The notes under the pieces are model-generated. The model did not search any database, was not told the origin of the DNA, and saw only the letters and a program-made list of their open reading frames with translations. Source: Parabacteroides sp. PM6-13 (GTDB taxonomy: Bacteria; Bacteroidota; Bacteroidia; Bacteroidales; Tannerellaceae). Taken from it: a stretch of DNA of 64,000 nt. The translations under genes were made by a program, and so were the position numbers. Positions 18,365-26,953 of this stretch are shown here, piece after piece (position 1 is the stretch's first letter; each line of letters starts with the position of its first letter). Where the stretch lies: contig NZ_JARXWF010000006.1 of the NCBI RefSeq assembly GCF_029892605.1, positions 186,001 to 250,000 on the forward strand. The letters run 5' to 3'.

Positions 18365-19307
18365 AGGCACGCTGCTTTTTCAGGAAGGCCAACCGCTCCT
18401 TTTCACCACATTGAGAGATGAGTGTAGCATAACGTTTCAATGAATCGATCCATTTTTTCTGCTCTTCACAGATCTCCGGATTTTCCGAATGGATGAAGTC
18501 GATGCCAAACATATGAAAAGCACTTAATTGAAAGTTCTCCTTGCTCGCGTGTGTATAAGAGGCCTCCAGGTTAATACTGGAAATATAGATATCCACCGCA
18601 TTCCCATTCGCATATTTCCCATTATAAGCGATCTCTTCGATCTCATCGATCAGGCTATTCAGTTCCTCTTTCATCAGCCGAACCTCCTCGTCCGAAACCA
18701 ATCCCATCTCCGAGAAGAAACGAATATCTTCGATTATGGTTGAAAAAATATTCTTATCCCACAACAGGGTCGTATGTGCCACCTCCCGGTGCATATGTGA
18801 TGCCTGGCGAAGAATCTCCGTGAGATTATCCGGAAAGGTTACGGCACTCATCTTGGGCATACTTTTAGTGCCATGCGTCTGATGCAGCCAGCTACACAAA
18901 CGAAACTTCGTCAACGTCTTATATTGCAAATAATAGACAAACGGCAAGTTACCTGAAGCATTGCTTACTCTTCCCGAAGGGGTGTCCCGCACATACAGAT
19001 AAAGATTGTAATAGCCTCGAAGAATACCATAAATATAATCGAAAGGAGCCTCTTCCTTTTGCAGATTGTAAGAAAACATGGCTCCGTGGGAGACCGAATT
19101 TCCGGCAATTTCATCGAGCGACAATCCCATCGCTTTGGCTATAAGCACCACTTCATAGAATGTGAAAGGGACATCGCCCCGAATCCGACGATAAGCAGCC
19201 TCCTTCCCTATCGATAAAGTCTCCATCAAAATATGAAGCACACTTCGATCATCCAACATTTTTTCTTTTACTGCCTCTATCAATTCACTATTAAGATCTG
19301 CCTTCAT
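18348..19307 (-). CDS. Helix-turn-helix regulator-like protein
   Basis: This 319-residue protein starts at 19307 (MKADLNSELIEAV), preceded by AGGA at a good distance; an upstream ATG at 19343 lacks such a site. Residues about 5-70 look like an XRE/Cro-type DNA-binding domain (VLHILMETLSIGKEAAYRRIRGDVPFTFYEVVLIAKAMGLSLDEI). The remaining 250 residues are mainly helical, without recognisable enzyme motifs, and could sense a ligand or partner. Similar standalone HTH proteins with a long helical C terminus are common and uncharacterised in Bacteroidetes. It is convergent with the FGKYRG protein gene and overlaps it by 17 bp. Confidence 0.65.
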   Translation of the reverse strand: MKADLNSELIEAVKEKMLDDRSVLHILMETLSIGKEAAYRRIRGDVPFTFYEVVLIAKAMGLSLDEIAGNSVSHGAMFSYNLQKEEAPFDYIYGILRGYYNLYLYVRDTPSGRVSNASGNLPFVYYLQYKTLTKFRLCSWLHQTHGTKSMPKMSAVTFPDNLTEILRQASHMHREVAHTTLLWDKNIFSTIIEDIRFFSEMGLVSDEEVRLMKEELNSLIDEIEEIAYNGKYANGNAVDIYISSINLEASYTHASKENFQLSAFHMFGIDFIHSENPEICEEQKKWIDSLKRYATLISQCGEKERLAFLKKQRASIDSL

Positions 19308-19469
19308 CTTTATCCTGGGTTTAGACGTTTTCAAATATCGCAACTAAAGTAGAGAAAAAACCAATGCGATGCCGCTTTTTGAAACAATTATTGTTCATTT
19401 TTATACAATACACCTTTCCAGACAAATACAAATGCGTGTGATAGACCCATTTACCCTCCTTGAAAACAT

Positions 19470-19477
19470 TATATTTG
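19470..19477 (+). promoter_or_regulatory. -7 box of the HU gene
   Basis: TATATTTG is an exact TAnnTTTG, 32 nt before the HU start codon. TTTA (19450-19453) is the nearest -33-like element, at slightly short spacing. Confidence 0.5.
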
Positions 19478-19509
19478 TAGAAGTCTATTAATCAAAAACA
19501 TTAACTATC

Positions 19510-19785
19510 ATGAACAAGAAAGAATTAATCGATGTATTAGCTCAAAAAGCTGATTTATCTAAGACAGATGCCAAAAAGGCCTTGGAAGCATACATGGAAA
19601 TCGTAACAGAATGTATGAGCAGAAAGGAAGAAATCGTTTTGATAGGATTTGGCACACTCCTGCCAAGGCCGCAGAGTAGCCGCCTCGCCAGGAATCCTAA
19701 AACAGGAACCCCCGTGATGATCAAGCCGCGTACAACCGTAAAATTCAAACCCGGCAAGTTCCTGCTTGAAGCGATGAATAGCTAG
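19510..19785 (+). CDS. HU/IHF-family histone-like DNA-binding protein
   Basis: This 91-residue nucleoid protein has typical HU length and text throughout. It has an N-terminal dimerisation helix pair (MNKKELIDVLAQKADLSKTDAKKALEAY), the GFGTLLPRPQSSRLARNPKTGTPVMIKP DNA-binding arm with the intercalating Pro in RNPKTG, and the C-terminal FKPGKFLLEAMN. It bends and compacts DNA as a dimer in the cytoplasm. It is monocistronic with its own promoter. Bacteroidales encode several HU paralogs and I cannot say which this is. Confidence 0.93.
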   Translation: MNKKELIDVLAQKADLSKTDAKKALEAYMEIVTECMSRKEEIVLIGFGTLLPRPQSSRLARNPKTGTPVMIKPRTTVKFKPGKFLLEAMNS

Positions 19786-19821
19786 GCGCGGTCATATCCT
19801 CATCATTTTTTCCCCTAACTA

Positions 19822-19852
19822 TTGGCGACAAAAGATGTAATGACTACTTTTG
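19822..19852 (+). promoter_or_regulatory. Promoter of upp
   Basis: TACTTTTG (19845-19852) matches the -7 consensus and TTGG (19822-19825) sits 19 nt upstream at the -33 position. The ATG at 19868 is only 15 nt after the -7 box, so the leader would be very short. Confidence 0.5.
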
Positions 19853-19867
19853 ATTCAAAAAAAGTAT

Positions 19868-20521
19868 ATGAAGATCATTAATCTAAACGCGCCGAACTCT
19901 ATTTTGAATCGTTTTGTTGCCGAACTGCGGGATACCTCTATACAAGGAGACAGTATGCGTTTCCGACGGAATCTGGAGCGTATCGGAGAGATAATGGCTT
20001 ATGAGATAAGCAAAACCTTTTCGTACACACTGCGGAACGTTCAGACACCTTTAGGAACGGCACCGACCTTTTTGCCGGACAACCATACTGTTTTAGCCAC
20101 CATTCTGCGTGCAGGGATACCTTTCCATCAAGGGTTTCTGAATTATATGGATAACGCTGAGAACGCGTTTGTCTCCGCCTACCGGAAATATAAGGATCGA
20201 TTGAACTTCGACATCCACATTGAATATATTGCCACACCCCCTTTAACCGGGAAGACCTTAGTCATCACCGACCCGATGCTTGCCACCGGCTCATCTATGG
20301 AATTGGCCTACGAAGCCTTGCGCACCAAAGGAGAACCGGCTGAAATCCATTTCGCTTCGGCCATTGCCAGCCGGCAAGCGATAAACTACCTGCAAGAGAA
20401 ACTACCGAATCTTCCCATTACCGTATGGGTAGCCGCTCTCGACGACGAGTTGAATGAGCATGCCTATATCGTTCCCGGACTGGGCGATGCCGGCGATCTG
20501 GCGTATGGTGAGAAGATGTAA
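19868..20521 (+). CDS. upp: Uracil phosphoribosyltransferase
   Basis: This 217-residue cytoplasmic salvage enzyme makes UMP from uracil and PRPP. The PRPP loop is DPMLATGSS (135-143). The uracil-binding C terminus carries YIVPGLGDAGDLAYG, and the middle has ILRAGIPFHQGFLNY. I start at the ATG at 19868 (MKIINLNAP). A TTG 18 nt upstream lies inside the promoter box and is not credible. A strong hairpin region follows the gene. Confidence 0.95.
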   Translation: MKIINLNAPNSILNRFVAELRDTSIQGDSMRFRRNLERIGEIMAYEISKTFSYTLRNVQTPLGTAPTFLPDNHTVLATILRAGIPFHQGFLNYMDNAENAFVSAYRKYKDRLNFDIHIEYIATPPLTGKTLVITDPMLATGSSMELAYEALRTKGEPAEIHFASAIASRQAINYLQEKLPNLPITVWVAALDDELNEHAYIVPGLGDAGDLAYGEKM

Positions 20522-20523
20522 AA

Positions 20524-20613
20524 AAAGCGGTTCTTGAAAATTGTAATCACTTTGTTGAAAATATCACTTTCTACAAGTTGAACAGGTTGAATATTCTGTT
20601 CAAAAACCGCTTT
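20524..20613 (+). terminator. Large hairpin region after upp
   Basis: AAAGCGGTT (20524-20532) pairs with AACCGCTTT (20605-20613) across about 70 nt. Inside lies a second stem, TTGAACAG (20578-20585) with CTGTTCAA (20596-20603). The outer arm continues partly as TTGAA/TTCAA. T-rich text follows. It probably ends upp transcription; the long loop is unusual for a simple terminator. Confidence 0.5.
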
Positions 20614-20764
20614 ATTTCTTAAAAAGTCAATTACTTTCAATTTCGTATCTTTTTTCTCAAAGAAATTGTTTCTCTCTTTTTTCGTCCTGCCTACATTCGC
20701 ATATCGATCAGCGATTTTAGCGAATAGATAAGGTTTTAATATAACAGCGAAAAAGGATTAAACA

Positions 20765-21274
20765 ATGACTGCTTTACAATTTCAGACAAGACTACTTAGT
20801 TTGCAAGACAATTTGTTCAGTTTTGCTCTTTCACTAACTGCCAACAAAGAAGATGCGCAGGATTTATTGCAAGACACGACACTGAAGGTATTGGACAACC
20901 GGGATAAGTTTGTTGACAACACAAACTTCAAAGGCTGGGTTATGACCGTTATGCGTAACACTTTTATCAACAATTACAACCGTATCGTCCGTACACACTC
21001 CATTGTTGAAGCGGGTGCCGACCTCTACAATGTAGATTCCATCGACCATTCAGGCTTTGATTCACCGGAAGGAAACATCGATATGCACGAGATCAACCGG
21101 GCCATCGAAGGCTTAAGTGAAGATATGAAAACCCCTTTTGCTCTTTTCATTAGCGGATACAAATACGACGAAATATCCGAGATGATGGGCATTCCCATGG
21201 GTACGGTAAAGAGCCGGATATTTGTTGCCCGCCAACGTTTACAAAATGAATTGAAAGATTTTTATTACAATTAA
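20765..21274 (+). CDS. ECF-type RNA polymerase sigma factor
   Basis: This 169-residue sigma-70 family protein has regions 2 and 4 only. Region 2 (about 10-75) reads LFSFALSLTANKEDAQDLLQDT and GWVMTVMRNTFINNY. Region 4 (about 110-165) reads ISGYKYDEISEMMGIPMGTVKSRIFVARQRL, a clear helix-turn-helix. ECF sigma factors direct RNA polymerase to stress or envelope regulons. No anti-sigma gene adjoins it, so control may be transcriptional or by a distant partner. The gene is monocistronic, with a strong terminator 43 nt downstream. Confidence 0.93.
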   Translation: MTALQFQTRLLSLQDNLFSFALSLTANKEDAQDLLQDTTLKVLDNRDKFVDNTNFKGWVMTVMRNTFINNYNRIVRTHSIVEAGADLYNVDSIDHSGFDSPEGNIDMHEINRAIEGLSEDMKTPFALFISGYKYDEISEMMGIPMGTVKSRIFVARQRLQNELKDFYYN

Positions 21275-21317
21275 ATAACCGTTTTCACATTTAATAATTT
21301 TAGACAGAAAGAGAAAA

Positions 21318-21353
21318 AGAAGGTGGTGCCCGCGGGTTTCACCTTCTTTTTTT
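21318..21353 (+). terminator. Terminator of ECF sigma gene
   Basis: AGAAGGTG (21318-21325) pairs with CACCTTCT (21340-21347), followed by six T residues. The loop is GC-rich. Confidence 0.8.
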
Positions 21354-21391
21354 GTCTTGGTCTATTGTATGGGCAATCGCTGAAAAAGACT

Positions 21392-21399
21392 TATCTTTG
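21392..21399 (+). promoter_or_regulatory. -7 box of nadE
   Basis: TATCTTTG matches TAnnTTTG and lies 19 nt before the ATG at 21419. The upstream TTG is about 24 nt away, which is long for a -33 element. Confidence 0.45.
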
Positions 21400-21418
21400 A
21401 GCCTTGACTCAAAGAATT

Positions 21419-23350
21419 ATGAACTACGGATTCGTTAAAGTAGCCGCGGCTACTCCACCGGTAAGGGTGGCAGATTGTTTTTATAATATCGAACAGATAG
21501 AAGTGTTTATGCGAAAAGCAGCGGCACAAGGTGTGCAGGCTATTGTCTTTCCGGAATTATCTGTTACGGCGTATACCTGCCTGGATCTGTTTTTGCAACA
21601 GGCACTGATCGAAGAGGCGGAAAAAGCGCTTGTTCAATTAGTAGAAAGCACCAAAGACATTGACATGCTTACCTTCGTCAGCCTTCCTCTGCGAAGCGGG
21701 AATTGCTTAGTCAACGCCTGTGTAGGCATACAGCAAGGACGCATATTGGGCGTAGTGCCCAAGACATATCTCCCCAACGGCAAAGAATTTCAGGAGAAAC
21801 GCTGGTTTACCTCCGCTACCGACCTGCAGGGGAACACCATAAATATATCCGGGCAGCTCTATCCTATGAGTGAAAATATGCTGTTCACGGCGGGAACTGT
21901 CTCTTTCTGTGTGGATATTTGTGAAGACTTATGGATGCCGATTCCTCCCAGTTCCAGGCTGACCATGGCCGGGGCAACGATTATCGTCAACCCGTCGGCC
22001 AGCAATGAGGTGATCGGAAAACACCAATATCGTAAGCAATTAGTAAAACAACAATCCGCCCGTTGCCTGGCTGGCTATGTGTATGCTACGGCAGGTTATG
22101 GCGAATCGACCTCCGACGTTGTCTTTGCCGGCAGCTCCCTGATTGCGGAAAATGGAAACATCCTGGCTGAAGCCAAACGTTTCCAACGCGATGGAGAACT
22201 GCTTATCAGCGAGATCGATATTGATCATTTGCTTCTTGACCGCATGGAAAACACCAATTTCAACAAAGGACTGACCGGATTCGAACGGATCGAAGTGTTG
22301 CAGGTACCGGCCTCTCTGCCCCATATGGACCAGCCGGTCGCGCTTACACGTAAGATCAATCCGCACCCATTCCGCCCAAGCGGCGAAAAGCTATCGGAAC
22401 ATTGTGAAGAGATACTGCAAATACAGGTGGCCGGATTAGCCAAACGGTTGGAACATACCCAGGCACAAACGGCCGTTATCGGGATCTCCGGTGGACTGGA
22501 TTCGACACTGGCTCTGTTGGTCACCGTGATGACATTCGACCTGCTCCAAATCCCCCGGGCGAATATAACAGGCATTACCATGCCCGGATTCGGCACCACC
22601 GACCGCACCTATATCAATGCCCTCAGCCTGATGCGTTCCTTAGGTGTGACAATCAGGGAAATACCGATTAGGGAGGCCACCACCCAACATTTCAAAGACA
22701 TTGATCATGATCCTGCCGTGCACGACGTGACCTACGAGAACAGCCAGGCACGCGAACGGACACAGATCCTGATGGATATCGCCAACCAGGTGAACGGCCT
22801 GGTGATTGGTACCGGCGACCTCTCCGAACTGGCGTTGGGCTGGGCCACCTATAATGGCGACCACATGTCGATGTATAATGTCAATGTAAGCATCCCCAAA
22901 ACATTGATTCAGTCGCTTGTCGTTTGGATAGCGGAAAACCGGGCCGACGAAACGTCGCGCCTTACCCTGCTTGACATCGTAGACACCCCTATTAGTCCGG
23001 AGTTAGTACCCGCCGACGCGAAAGGGAACCTCCTGCAGAAAACGGAAGACCTGGTCGGTCCCTACGAACTACACGACTTCTTCCTTTACTACTGCATGCG
23101 GTTCGGCAGCCGCCCTGCCAAAATATATTACCTGGCGCAACTGGCTTTCGACGGCATCTACGACAAAGCAACCATCAAGAAGTGGCTATATACCTTCTAT
23201 CGCCGTTTCTTCCAACAGCAATACAAGCGTAACTGCCTGCCCGACGGACCCAAAGTCGGGAATATCAGCTTTTCACCACGCAGTGACTGGCGCATGCCAA
23301 GCGATGCGGCCTCCACCATGTGGCTGAAAGAAATAGAAACACTCGATTAG
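21419..23350 (+). CDS. nadE: Glutamine-dependent NAD+ synthetase
   Basis: This two-domain enzyme (643 residues from the ATG at 21419) makes NAD+ from deamido-NAD+, ATP and glutamine. The N-terminal nitrilase-type glutaminase has the triad Glu46 (FPELS), Lys115 (PKTYLPNGKEF) and Cys168 (VDICEDLW). The C-terminal synthetase has the pyrophosphate loop SGGLDS (357-362) and the GTGDLSELALGWATYNGDHMS signature. A TTG 15 nt upstream is not needed. The helicase-like gene follows after 13 bp and is probably cotranscribed. Confidence 0.96.
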   Translation: MNYGFVKVAAATPPVRVADCFYNIEQIEVFMRKAAAQGVQAIVFPELSVTAYTCLDLFLQQALIEEAEKALVQLVESTKDIDMLTFVSLPLRSGNCLVNACVGIQQGRILGVVPKTYLPNGKEFQEKRWFTSATDLQGNTINISGQLYPMSENMLFTAGTVSFCVDICEDLWMPIPPSSRLTMAGATIIVNPSASNEVIGKHQYRKQLVKQQSARCLAGYVYATAGYGESTSDVVFAGSSLIAENGNILAEAKRFQRDGELLISEIDIDHLLLDRMENTNFNKGLTGFERIEVLQVPASLPHMDQPVALTRKINPHPFRPSGEKLSEHCEEILQIQVAGLAKRLEHTQAQTAVIGISGGLDSTLALLVTVMTFDLLQIPRANITGITMPGFGTTDRTYINALSLMRSLGVTIREIPIREATTQHFKDIDHDPAVHDVTYENSQARERTQILMDIANQVNGLVIGTGDLSELALGWATYNGDHMSMYNVNVSIPKTLIQSLVVWIAENRADETSRLTLLDIVDTPISPELVPADAKGNLLQKTEDLVGPYELHDFFLYYCMRFGSRPAKIYYLAQLAFDGIYDKATIKKWLYTFYRRFFQQQYKRNCLPDGPKVGNISFSPRSDWRMPSDAASTMWLKEIETLD

Positions 23351-23363
23351 TGCCCTGTTTCAG

Positions 23364-25259
23364 ATGAGACAACCCCCTGCCTCTGCTTTGGCCGATCTGC
23401 AGAAACAGTATGATCTGCTTCAGTTGGAGTATGCCTACGAGAAAGAGAACTATCGCCTGCAGGCAGAGCGTATCGGTGTCGAAAGGAAGATCCAGCAAGG
23501 CCTGTGCTGGTATCCTGTCGCGCCGGGCAGGAGTTATTACAACTCCCTGAATCAGCTTGTCGTTGTCGTTGAGCGGCGCTCAGACTTCGAGACCGAGCAT
23601 AATTTTGAACCCGGCCGTCCGATTGTCTTTTTCAACACCTCGCTGAGCGGTGAGATGCAATACCTCACTTTTACCGCGACGGTCAGTTATGTCGGCGACG
23701 AGTATATGGTGGTTGTCCTGCCATCGGCTGCCGCCTTAGCCGAGGTGCAGGGAAGAATGGATCTGGGTATTCAGCTCTATTTTGATGAGACCAGCTACCG
23801 GGTCATGTTTGAAGCCCTGACCCGGGTGATGAAAACAAACACCGGCCGGCTTGCCGAATTGCGCGAGAAACTGATCGGCAAACAAATGCCCTCCACCCGC
23901 TCCCTCTTCCCTACCCGCTTCCCCTGGCTGAATCCGTCGCAGGAAAGCGCCGTCAACAAAGTATTGGAGGCCAAAGATGTCGCGGTGGTACATGGTCCGC
24001 CGGGCACAGGAAAAACGACCACCTTAGTCGAAGCCATTTATGAAACGCTACGCCGGGAGAACCAGGTATTGGTCTGCGCCCAGAGTAACGCGGCAGTCGA
24101 CTGGATCTCAGAGAAGCTGGTCGACCGGGGCGTCAACGTGCTTCGCATCGGAAACCCGACACGGGTAAACGAAAAAATGCTTTCATTCACCTACGAGCGT
24201 CGCTTCGAGGCACATCCCGATTATCCGGAATTATGGAGTTTGCGGAGGAATATTCGTGCCTTACAGTCGGCATCGCGTAAGAGCGGAAGCAGTGGAGACA
24301 CCATTCGCAACCGCCTATCCCGCATGCGCTTCCGCGTGACAGAGCTGGAAGTAAAAATCGATATGGAATTATTCGAGGAGGCGCGCGTAGTGGCCAGCAC
24401 CCTGGTTGGTTCCGACCATCGCCTAATGCTGAACCGCCACTTCACCACCCTCTTCATCGATGAAGCCACACAGGCATTGGAACCCGCCTGCTGGATCGCG
24501 ATCGGCAAGGCCGACCGGGTAATCCTCGCCGGCGACCACCAACAGCTTCCACCCACCATCAAATGTCCCGAAGCCGCCCGTGACGGGCTCGACTTCACCC
24601 TGATGGAGAAGATTGTTAGCCACAAACCCCAATCGGTCTCCCTGCTCACCATGCAATACCGCATGCACCAGGCGATTATGAAATTCCCTTCGCAATGGTT
24701 CTACCACGACCGGCTGGTGGCAGCCCCGGAGGTGAAAGAGCGTGGCATTCTGCAATACGATCAACCTATCAACTGGATCGATACCTCGGAGATGGATTTC
24801 ACCGAAGAGGTGCGCTCGGGAAGCATGAGCCGCGTAAACAAACAAGAGGCACAATTATTGATTGCCGAGCTCAAAGCCTACCTGGAAAAAATCGGGAGAG
24901 ACCGCATCCTGGAAGAGAACATCGATTTCGGACTGATCTCACCCTATAAAGCACAAGTCTATTACCTGCGCCAACGCCTCAACCAGGACTCTTTTTTCAA
25001 ACCCTACAAACGACTGATCAGCATCCATACCGTAGACGGATTCCAGGGACAGGAGCGCGATGTGATCCTGATCAGCCTGGTACGCGCCAACGAAACGGGG
25101 CAGATTGGTTTCCTTCACGACCTACGCCGCATGAACGTAGCCATCACCCGTGCCCGAATGAAACTGATCATTCTGGGCGATGCCCAAACACTCACCAAGC
25201 ATACCTTCTATCGCAAACTGTGGAACTACATCCAGGAAATAAACCAATCGGCGGAGTGA
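23364..25259 (+). CDS. Superfamily 1 DNA/RNA helicase (Upf1/IGHMBP2-like)
   Basis: This 631-residue cytoplasmic helicase-like ATPase has the motifs in order: Walker A GPPGTGKT (211-218), motif Ia (VCAQSNAAVD), motif II DEAT (366-369), motif III (LAGDHQQLPP), motif IV (TMQYRMH), motif V (HTVDGFQGQERDVI) and motif VI (RRMNVAITRARMKL). The DEAT box with this motif VI is typical of the Upf1/DNA2/IGHMBP2 group. The N-terminal 200 residues include a beta-barrel insert seen in that group. It probably unwinds or remodels nucleic acids; the substrate is unknown. It sits 13 bp after nadE. Confidence 0.92.
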   Translation: MRQPPASALADLQKQYDLLQLEYAYEKENYRLQAERIGVERKIQQGLCWYPVAPGRSYYNSLNQLVVVVERRSDFETEHNFEPGRPIVFFNTSLSGEMQYLTFTATVSYVGDEYMVVVLPSAAALAEVQGRMDLGIQLYFDETSYRVMFEALTRVMKTNTGRLAELREKLIGKQMPSTRSLFPTRFPWLNPSQESAVNKVLEAKDVAVVHGPPGTGKTTTLVEAIYETLRRENQVLVCAQSNAAVDWISEKLVDRGVNVLRIGNPTRVNEKMLSFTYERRFEAHPDYPELWSLRRNIRALQSASRKSGSSGDTIRNRLSRMRFRVTELEVKIDMELFEEARVVASTLVGSDHRLMLNRHFTTLFIDEATQALEPACWIAIGKADRVILAGDHQQLPPTIKCPEAARDGLDFTLMEKIVSHKPQSVSLLTMQYRMHQAIMKFPSQWFYHDRLVAAPEVKERGILQYDQPINWIDTSEMDFTEEVRSGSMSRVNKQEAQLLIAELKAYLEKIGRDRILEENIDFGLISPYKAQVYYLRQRLNQDSFFKPYKRLISIHTVDGFQGQERDVILISLVRANETGQIGFLHDLRRMNVAITRARMKLIILGDAQTLTKHTFYRKLWNYIQEINQSAE

Positions 25260-25275
25260 ATTTGTTTTTTCAACG

Positions 25276-25305
25276 TTTGTAAACCATAATTTAATTGTAT
25301 ATTTA
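25276..25305 (+). promoter_or_regulatory. Promoter of prmA
   Basis: TTTG (25276-25279), an 18-nt spacer and TATATTTA (25298-25305), one base off TAnnTTTG, lie 28 nt before the prmA start. Confidence 0.55.
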
Positions 25306-25333
25306 CCCACCTGAAACTTGATATACAAACCAT

Positions 25334-26182
25334 ATGAATTATTACGAACTGACGATTACCCATACAAGCTCTCTTCCCCAAGATATCATTTACGATGTAT
25401 TAGCCTCAGAATTAGGCGAGATCGGCTTTGACAGCTTTACGGAAACGGATAAAGGGCTGCTTGCTTATATCAAAGAGAATCTATATGATAAAGAGGCATT
25501 GCAAAACCAGCTCCACTCCTTCCCGCTTGTCGATGTCACCTTTCATATCGAAGAGGCATTGATCAAAGACCGGGACTGGAACGAAGAATGGGAGAAAAAC
25601 TATTTCAAACCGATTCGCATCGATCAGGATTGCCTGATACGAGCCTCTTTCCATGAAGAGGAGCCCGGCTTTACCTATACAATTGTGATCGACCCAAAAA
25701 TGGCCTTCGGCACCGGCAATCATGAGACGACCTATCTGATGATCAAAGAGATTCTCGGGATAGACTTCGCCGGAAAAGAGGTATTGGATATGGGATGCGG
25801 CACGGCAGTCCTGGCGATTCTGGCCGCCATGAAAGGAGCACAGAAGGTGACAGCGATCGATATCGACGAATGGGCATTTAAGAATGCATTGGAAAATATC
25901 CGCCTGAATAATAAGGAAGAGATTGAGGTAGCCTGCGGAGGTGCCGAATTGATTGCCGACTATCCACCTTTCGATCTGATTTTCGCCAATATCAACCGCA
26001 ATATCCTCTTGCAGGACATCCCCACGTATGCGCAACACCTGAAACCGGGTGGCACACTCTATATGAGCGGATTCTACCAAGAGGACATACCTATTATAGA
26101 GGAAGCCTGCAAACAGCAGCGTATGGAAATCATCTCTTTTACGGAAAAGAATAACTGGGTCGCTGTAAAAGTGAAAGGTTAA
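25334..26182 (+). CDS. prmA: Ribosomal protein L11 methyltransferase
   Basis: This 282-residue S-adenosylmethionine-dependent enzyme trimethylates ribosomal protein L11. After the small N-terminal substrate-recognition domain come the PrmA hallmark FGTGNHETT (125-133), SAM motif I LDMGCGTAVLAI (from 151), AIDIDEWA (motif II) and the catalytic-loop text FDLIFANINRNILL. Length and order match the family. It has its own promoter. Confidence 0.95.
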   Translation: MNYYELTITHTSSLPQDIIYDVLASELGEIGFDSFTETDKGLLAYIKENLYDKEALQNQLHSFPLVDVTFHIEEALIKDRDWNEEWEKNYFKPIRIDQDCLIRASFHEEEPGFTYTIVIDPKMAFGTGNHETTYLMIKEILGIDFAGKEVLDMGCGTAVLAILAAMKGAQKVTAIDIDEWAFKNALENIRLNNKEEIEVACGGAELIADYPPFDLIFANINRNILLQDIPTYAQHLKPGGTLYMSGFYQEDIPIIEEACKQQRMEIISFTEKNNWVAVKVKG

Positions 26183-26278
26183 AGTCTTTTAACACTAAAA
26201 GAGCAGATTTCTTTAAACTATAACAGCGTTAAAAGCGTTATGAATATATAGATTATAAACATTAAAAGCATTGAGATT

Positions 26279-26527
26279 ATGAAAGGTTCAGATTCAAAAT
26301 TATTAATTGGCCTTGCCATTGGTGTAGCTGTAGGTGCTGCTGTGGGTTATTTAGTAGGTTCCGATAAAGGCGAAGAGCTGTTGGAAGAACTGAAAGATAT
26401 GGCCGGAAAAGCAAAAGAAGGATTCAATGTAGCCGTGGCTAAAGCAAAAGAATCCGGACAGGAAGCGTTGAAAACAGCAAAGAATTATAAAGATGAAGTG
26501 CTGAAAACAGGAGCAGTAGAAGAATAA
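26279..26527 (+). CDS. YtxH-domain small membrane protein
   Basis: This 82-residue protein has one Gly/Ala-rich transmembrane helix (about 7-27, LLIGLAIGVAVGAAVGYLVG) followed by a charged amphipathic helix rich in Lys, Glu and Ala. That is the YtxH layout seen in stress-related membrane proteins. The helix may sit on the membrane or pair with the next gene's product. It starts a three-gene cluster (gap 9 bp to the next) that recalls the yqjD-yqjE-yqjK group of enterobacteria in gene types. The function is not known. Confidence 0.82.
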   Translation: MKGSDSKLLIGLAIGVAVGAAVGYLVGSDKGEELLEELKDMAGKAKEGFNVAVAKAKESGQEALKTAKNYKDEVLKTGAVEE

Positions 26528-26536
26528 CATCAGTTT

Positions 26537-26953
26537 ATGGATAAAGATTTAGGACAAGTTTTCACAGAGCTGAAAGATGATCTGACAGCGTTTGTAGAAC
26601 TAAAAGTCGAATTCCTGAAACTAACAGCATATGAGAGAGCGGGGAAATGGATTTCCTCACTCTCCTATGTATTAGCATTGGTTGTGCTTGGTATTTTTGC
26701 CGCCTTTTTCATCTTTCTGGCCTTAGGGTTTCAGATCGGAGAATGGCTCAACTCTACCAGTGCAGGTATTGCTATCGTAGGAGGAATTTACCTTCTTGTT
26801 ATCGGAATCTTAATTATGAATAAGAAATGGTTCACCGGAAAACTCACCAACAGCATCATTGCTGCCCTGGACGACGAAGAGAATGAACCGGCACAAACGA
26901 GTGAAACAATCTATGAAGGCAGTGCAGAAGACACCCCTGGAACAGCTTCGTGA
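26537..26953 (+). CDS. Phage holin superfamily 6-like (YqjE-type) membrane protein
   Basis: This 138-residue protein has an N-terminal amphipathic helix (LGQVFTELKDDLTAFVELKVEFLKL), two transmembrane helices (about 40-68 and 74-96) and an acidic tail. It fits the PF07332/YqjE 'putative holin' family, which is widespread on chromosomes and not proof of a phage. There are no phage genes nearby. The coding end overlaps the next gene by 41 bp in another frame. Confidence 0.82.
   Translation: MDKDLGQVFTELKDDLTAFVELKVEFLKLTAYERAGKWISSLSYVLALVVLGIFAAFFIFLALGFQIGEWLNSTSAGIAIVGGIYLLVIGILIMNKKWFTGKLTNSIIAALDDEENEPAQTSETIYEGSAEDTPGTAS

Noticed and set aside
26537-26953. Prophage remnant suggested by the holin-like protein
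   Set aside because: This holin superfamily is common on chromosomes beside YtxH proteins, and no lysin, tail or integrase genes are present.
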